Positions 62,207 through 64,000 of a stretch of 64,000 nt of DNA are shown in pieces. The position numbers and the translations under genes are program-made. Where the stretch lies: assembly GCA_026397915.1 (NCBI GenBank), contig JAPLTX010000012.1:62001-126000 (forward strand). Reading direction: 5' to 3'. How positions within the stretch are numbered: the first letter of the stretch is position 1; every line of letters starts with the position of its first letter. The stretch is from Verrucomicrobiota bacterium (GTDB lineage Bacteria > Verrucomicrobiota > Verrucomicrobiia > CAIQCK01). The notes under the pieces are model-generated. The model did not search any database, had not been told where the DNA came from, and saw only the letters and a program-made list of their open reading frames with translations.

Positions 62207-62709
62207 GGCTTCTTAAGAAACTCCAATTCGCGCGCGCTAGCGTCCGTGCCGCGGGCCATCAGCTCATCCCGCGCTTCGCGCCAGAACGTGCGCACCGGCT
62301 CTGGCACAGCCGGCGCGTCCTGGAAACGCGCCTCCACGAAAACCTCGGCCATCCGACAGGCCACCTCTAGCGTGACGACATCCTCGCCCATGCACAGGCA
62401 GTTGGCGTCGTTGACCACGCGCGCCAGCCGCGCGGTCTTCTCGGACTCGCAGCTCACCGCGCAAACGCCTTTGAACTTGCCTGCGGAGATGCTCGCGCCC
62501 GTGCCGCTGCCACAACAGTTAATGGCCAGTTCGGCTTCGCCGGAGTTCAGCGCGCGCGCGATGCGCTCGCCGACGGCGGGGAACTTGCAGAACTGCGCCG
62601 TGTCCGGACAGCCGACTTCGATGACGGTATGGCCGCGCGACTGCAAATGCGCCTTGATCGCCTCCTTGAGCTTGAAACCTTTCACAACCGATCCAATGGC
62701 GATTTTCAT
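62203..62709 (-). CDS. RpiB/LacAB-family sugar phosphate isomerase
   Basis: A 168-residue protein of the ribose-5-phosphate isomerase B / galactose-6-phosphate isomerase fold: MKIAIGSVVKGFKLKEAI (usual Asp is Val), CCGSGTGASISAGKFKGVCAVSC (active-site Cys and loop), and NDANCLCMGEDVV. The N-terminal Gly-Ser replaces the usual GSDHAG, so the substrate is uncertain. Overlaps both neighbours by four bases. It likely acts on a pentose or hexose phosphate together with the transketolase. Confidence 0.82.
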   Translation of the reverse strand: MKIAIGSVVKGFKLKEAIKAHLQSRGHTVIEVGCPDTAQFCKFPAVGERIARALNSGEAELAINCCGSGTGASISAGKFKGVCAVSCESEKTARLARVVNDANCLCMGEDVVTLEVACRMAEVFVEARFQDAPAVPEPVRTFWREARDELMARGTDASARELEFLKKP

Positions 62710-63665
62710 TTCGTTTTCCTTTCTGCCGCAATCCGCCGGCAGGCGTCGGCGATCTGTTTCGGGCCGAAGCCGTGTTTGTCGAACAGGTATTGCTCGCTCG
62801 CCACTTCGCCGAACTGGTTCGGGACGCCAAGCCGGATGACCCGCGTCGGGCATTGCTCGGACAACACCTCGCACACCGCGCCGCCAAGGCCGCCAATGAT
62901 GTTCTGGTTCTCCACCGTCACCACGCCGCGCGTCTTTTGTGCTGACGTGACGAGTGTGGCTGCATCGAACGGCTTGACGGACGGATAGTGAAGCAGTTCG
63001 ACCGACACACCTGCGCGCGCCAGCTCGTCCACGACCGCGACGGCAAACTGCGTCATGTAGCCGGTCGAGACGAGCGTCACGTTGCGACCCTCGCGCAGAA
63101 CGACGGCTGTCTCCGGGTTGAACGCGTATTCGGCGTCGAACACCTTCGGCACCTTGGAGCGGATAAGCTGCATGTAGGTCGGCTGGCGGCTCGCGGCCAT
63201 GTGGCGCATCACCGAGCGCAACTCCAGCGCGTCGCACGGGCTATAGACGTGCATGTTCGGCATCGCGCGCATGATCGCCAAGTCTTGGAAACACATGTGC
63301 GTGCCGCCGTTCGGGCCGGCGGTGATGCCCGGCGCGGTGCCGACGATCTTCACGTTCATGTTCGCGTAAGCCACGCTGATGGTGACCTGGTCATACACGC
63401 GCCGTGTCGCGAAGCAGGTGAAGCTCGCGCAGAACGGCACCTTCCCCTCCGACGCGAGGCCCGCGCCGATGCCGATCATGTTCGCCTCCGCCACGCCGAT
63501 GTTCAGGAAGTTGGCCGGATGGCGGCTCGACACCGTCGGGTTGGTGCCGGAGGCTTTGCTCAGGTCGGCTTCGAGGCACATAACGTTCGGGTTTTGCTCG
63601 ATCAGTTCGTTCAGCGTCTCGCCATAGACGAAACGCATTTCCATGCTGTGAAAATCTTTTCCCAT
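62706..63665 (-). CDS. Transketolase, C-terminal subunit
   Basis: A 319-residue subunit of a split transketolase: pyrimidine-binding domain with EADLSKASGTNP, RHPANFLNIGVAEANMIGIGAGLA and CFATRRVYDQV (ThDP contacts, catalytic Glu in the FLNIGVAEAN region), and C-terminal domain with VTVENQNIIGGLGGAV. It pairs with the N-terminal subunit encoded just upstream (10 bp gap). It moves two-carbon units between sugar phosphates. Confidence 0.92.
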   Translation of the reverse strand: MGKDFHSMEMRFVYGETLNELIEQNPNVMCLEADLSKASGTNPTVSSRHPANFLNIGVAEANMIGIGAGLASEGKVPFCASFTCFATRRVYDQVTISVAYANMNVKIVGTAPGITAGPNGGTHMCFQDLAIMRAMPNMHVYSPCDALELRSVMRHMAASRQPTYMQLIRSKVPKVFDAEYAFNPETAVVLREGRNVTLVSTGYMTQFAVAVVDELARAGVSVELLHYPSVKPFDAATLVTSAQKTRGVVTVENQNIIGGLGGAVCEVLSEQCPTRVIRLGVPNQFGEVASEQYLFDKHGFGPKQIADACRRIAAERKTK

Positions 63666-63675
63666 GTTCGTATCC

Positions 63676-64000
63676 TCAGTAGGGCAGCGTCGCCTTCGCC
63701 GTCAGCGAGTTCAGGAATTTGTCGTAGGTCGCCTGGTCGGGGACTTTGATGTTGTGGCTCTCCGGCTTGTTCTCGACGAGACAGCAGCCCTTGGCTTTGA
63801 TCGTGTGCGCGATGATCATCGCCGGCTTGCCGCGCACGGCGATGGCGGCGTTGATCGTCTTGTAGATCACGTCCCAATCATGCCCGTCCATCTCGAACAC
63901 CTCCCAGCCGAACGCACGCCATTTGTCGCAGAGCGGCTCCAGCGTGAGCAGCTTGTCGGTGAAGTCGTCAATCTGCAGCTTGTTGTAGTCGGTGATGGCG
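63676..64000 (-). CDS. Transketolase, N-terminal subunit, truncated by window edge
   Basis: The C-terminal 107 residues are visible: AITDYNKLQIDDFTDKLL, PLCDKWRAFGWEVFEMDGHD (typical ThDP-domain end), KPAMIIAHTIKAKGC and the final helix. The frame remains open through 64000. First gene of the minus-strand chain transketolase N, transketolase C, RpiB-like, TauE-like. Confidence 0.9.
   Translation of the reverse strand, partial: AITDYNKLQIDDFTDKLLTLEPLCDKWRAFGWEVFEMDGHDWDVIYKTINAAIAVRGKPAMIIAHTIKAKGCCLVENKPESHNIKVPDQATYDKFLNSLTAKATLPY

Overview
The window is GC-rich chromosomal DNA from a Gram-negative bacterium, most likely a Verrucomicrobiota member of the Limisphaerales/Pedosphaerales type. 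This placement is an inference from gene content: a GH29 fucosidase and DUF1080 protein, a heparinase-like lyase, paired BBP2-type porins, a very large GDH2-type glutamate dehydrogenase, a split transketolase, small verrucomicrobial-looking secreted proteins, and many short palindromic and tandem repeats. No rRNA, complete tRNA or CRISPR array was seen.

Layout. 1-9.3 kb: polysaccharide and accessory genes (fucosidase end, small secreted proteins flanking a degenerate 21-bp repeat array, DUF1080, a REC-PAS-kinase, a sugar isomerase-like protein and a lipoate ligase-like protein). 9.5-17.6 kb: a long co-directional run pgk-tpiA-secG-oppABCDF behind a good sigma70 promoter. 17.7-19.6 kb: two LPP20-repeat envelope proteins. 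19.6-25.7 kb: mostly minus-strand genes (lipid kinase, 5'-nucleotidase, Ppx/GppA, and an ECF sigma / anti-sigma / repeat-protein cassette). 25.8-33.5 kb: an ABC exporter pair, a hemerythrin, and two porins, the second behind a near-perfect sigma54 promoter.

33.7-39.1 kb is the replication-origin neighbourhood: glnA, then dnaA flanked on both sides by DnaA-box clusters, dnaN, and rsmE. About 7 kb downstream, a 1.4-kb AT-rich stretch without recognisable genes (about 43.0-44.4 kb) carries two parS-like palindromes, so a centromere for ParB is plausible there. A weaker parS-like site lies at 22.7 kb.

44.4-54.5 kb is an accessory/defence island: a decayed gene fragment, a Phd/VapC-type toxin-antitoxin pair with an operator palindrome, a type III restriction-modification pair (mod-res) with a palindromic element inserted in frame in mod, then a chain of overlapping small genes in which a short conserved module is repeated around a RelE-type toxin-antitoxin pair and around an HTH/zinc-ribbon protein, followed by an orphan 303-aa protein, a KTSC protein and two related hypothetical proteins.

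54.6-64 kb returns to housekeeping: guaB (with an unusual Ser in place of a conserved Asp), an AraC regulator, a large glutamate dehydrogenase split by a one-base frameshift, a dipeptide epimerase, and a minus-strand chain with 4-base overlaps (transketolase C-subunit, RpiB-like, TauE-like) that follows the transketolase N-subunit running off the right edge.
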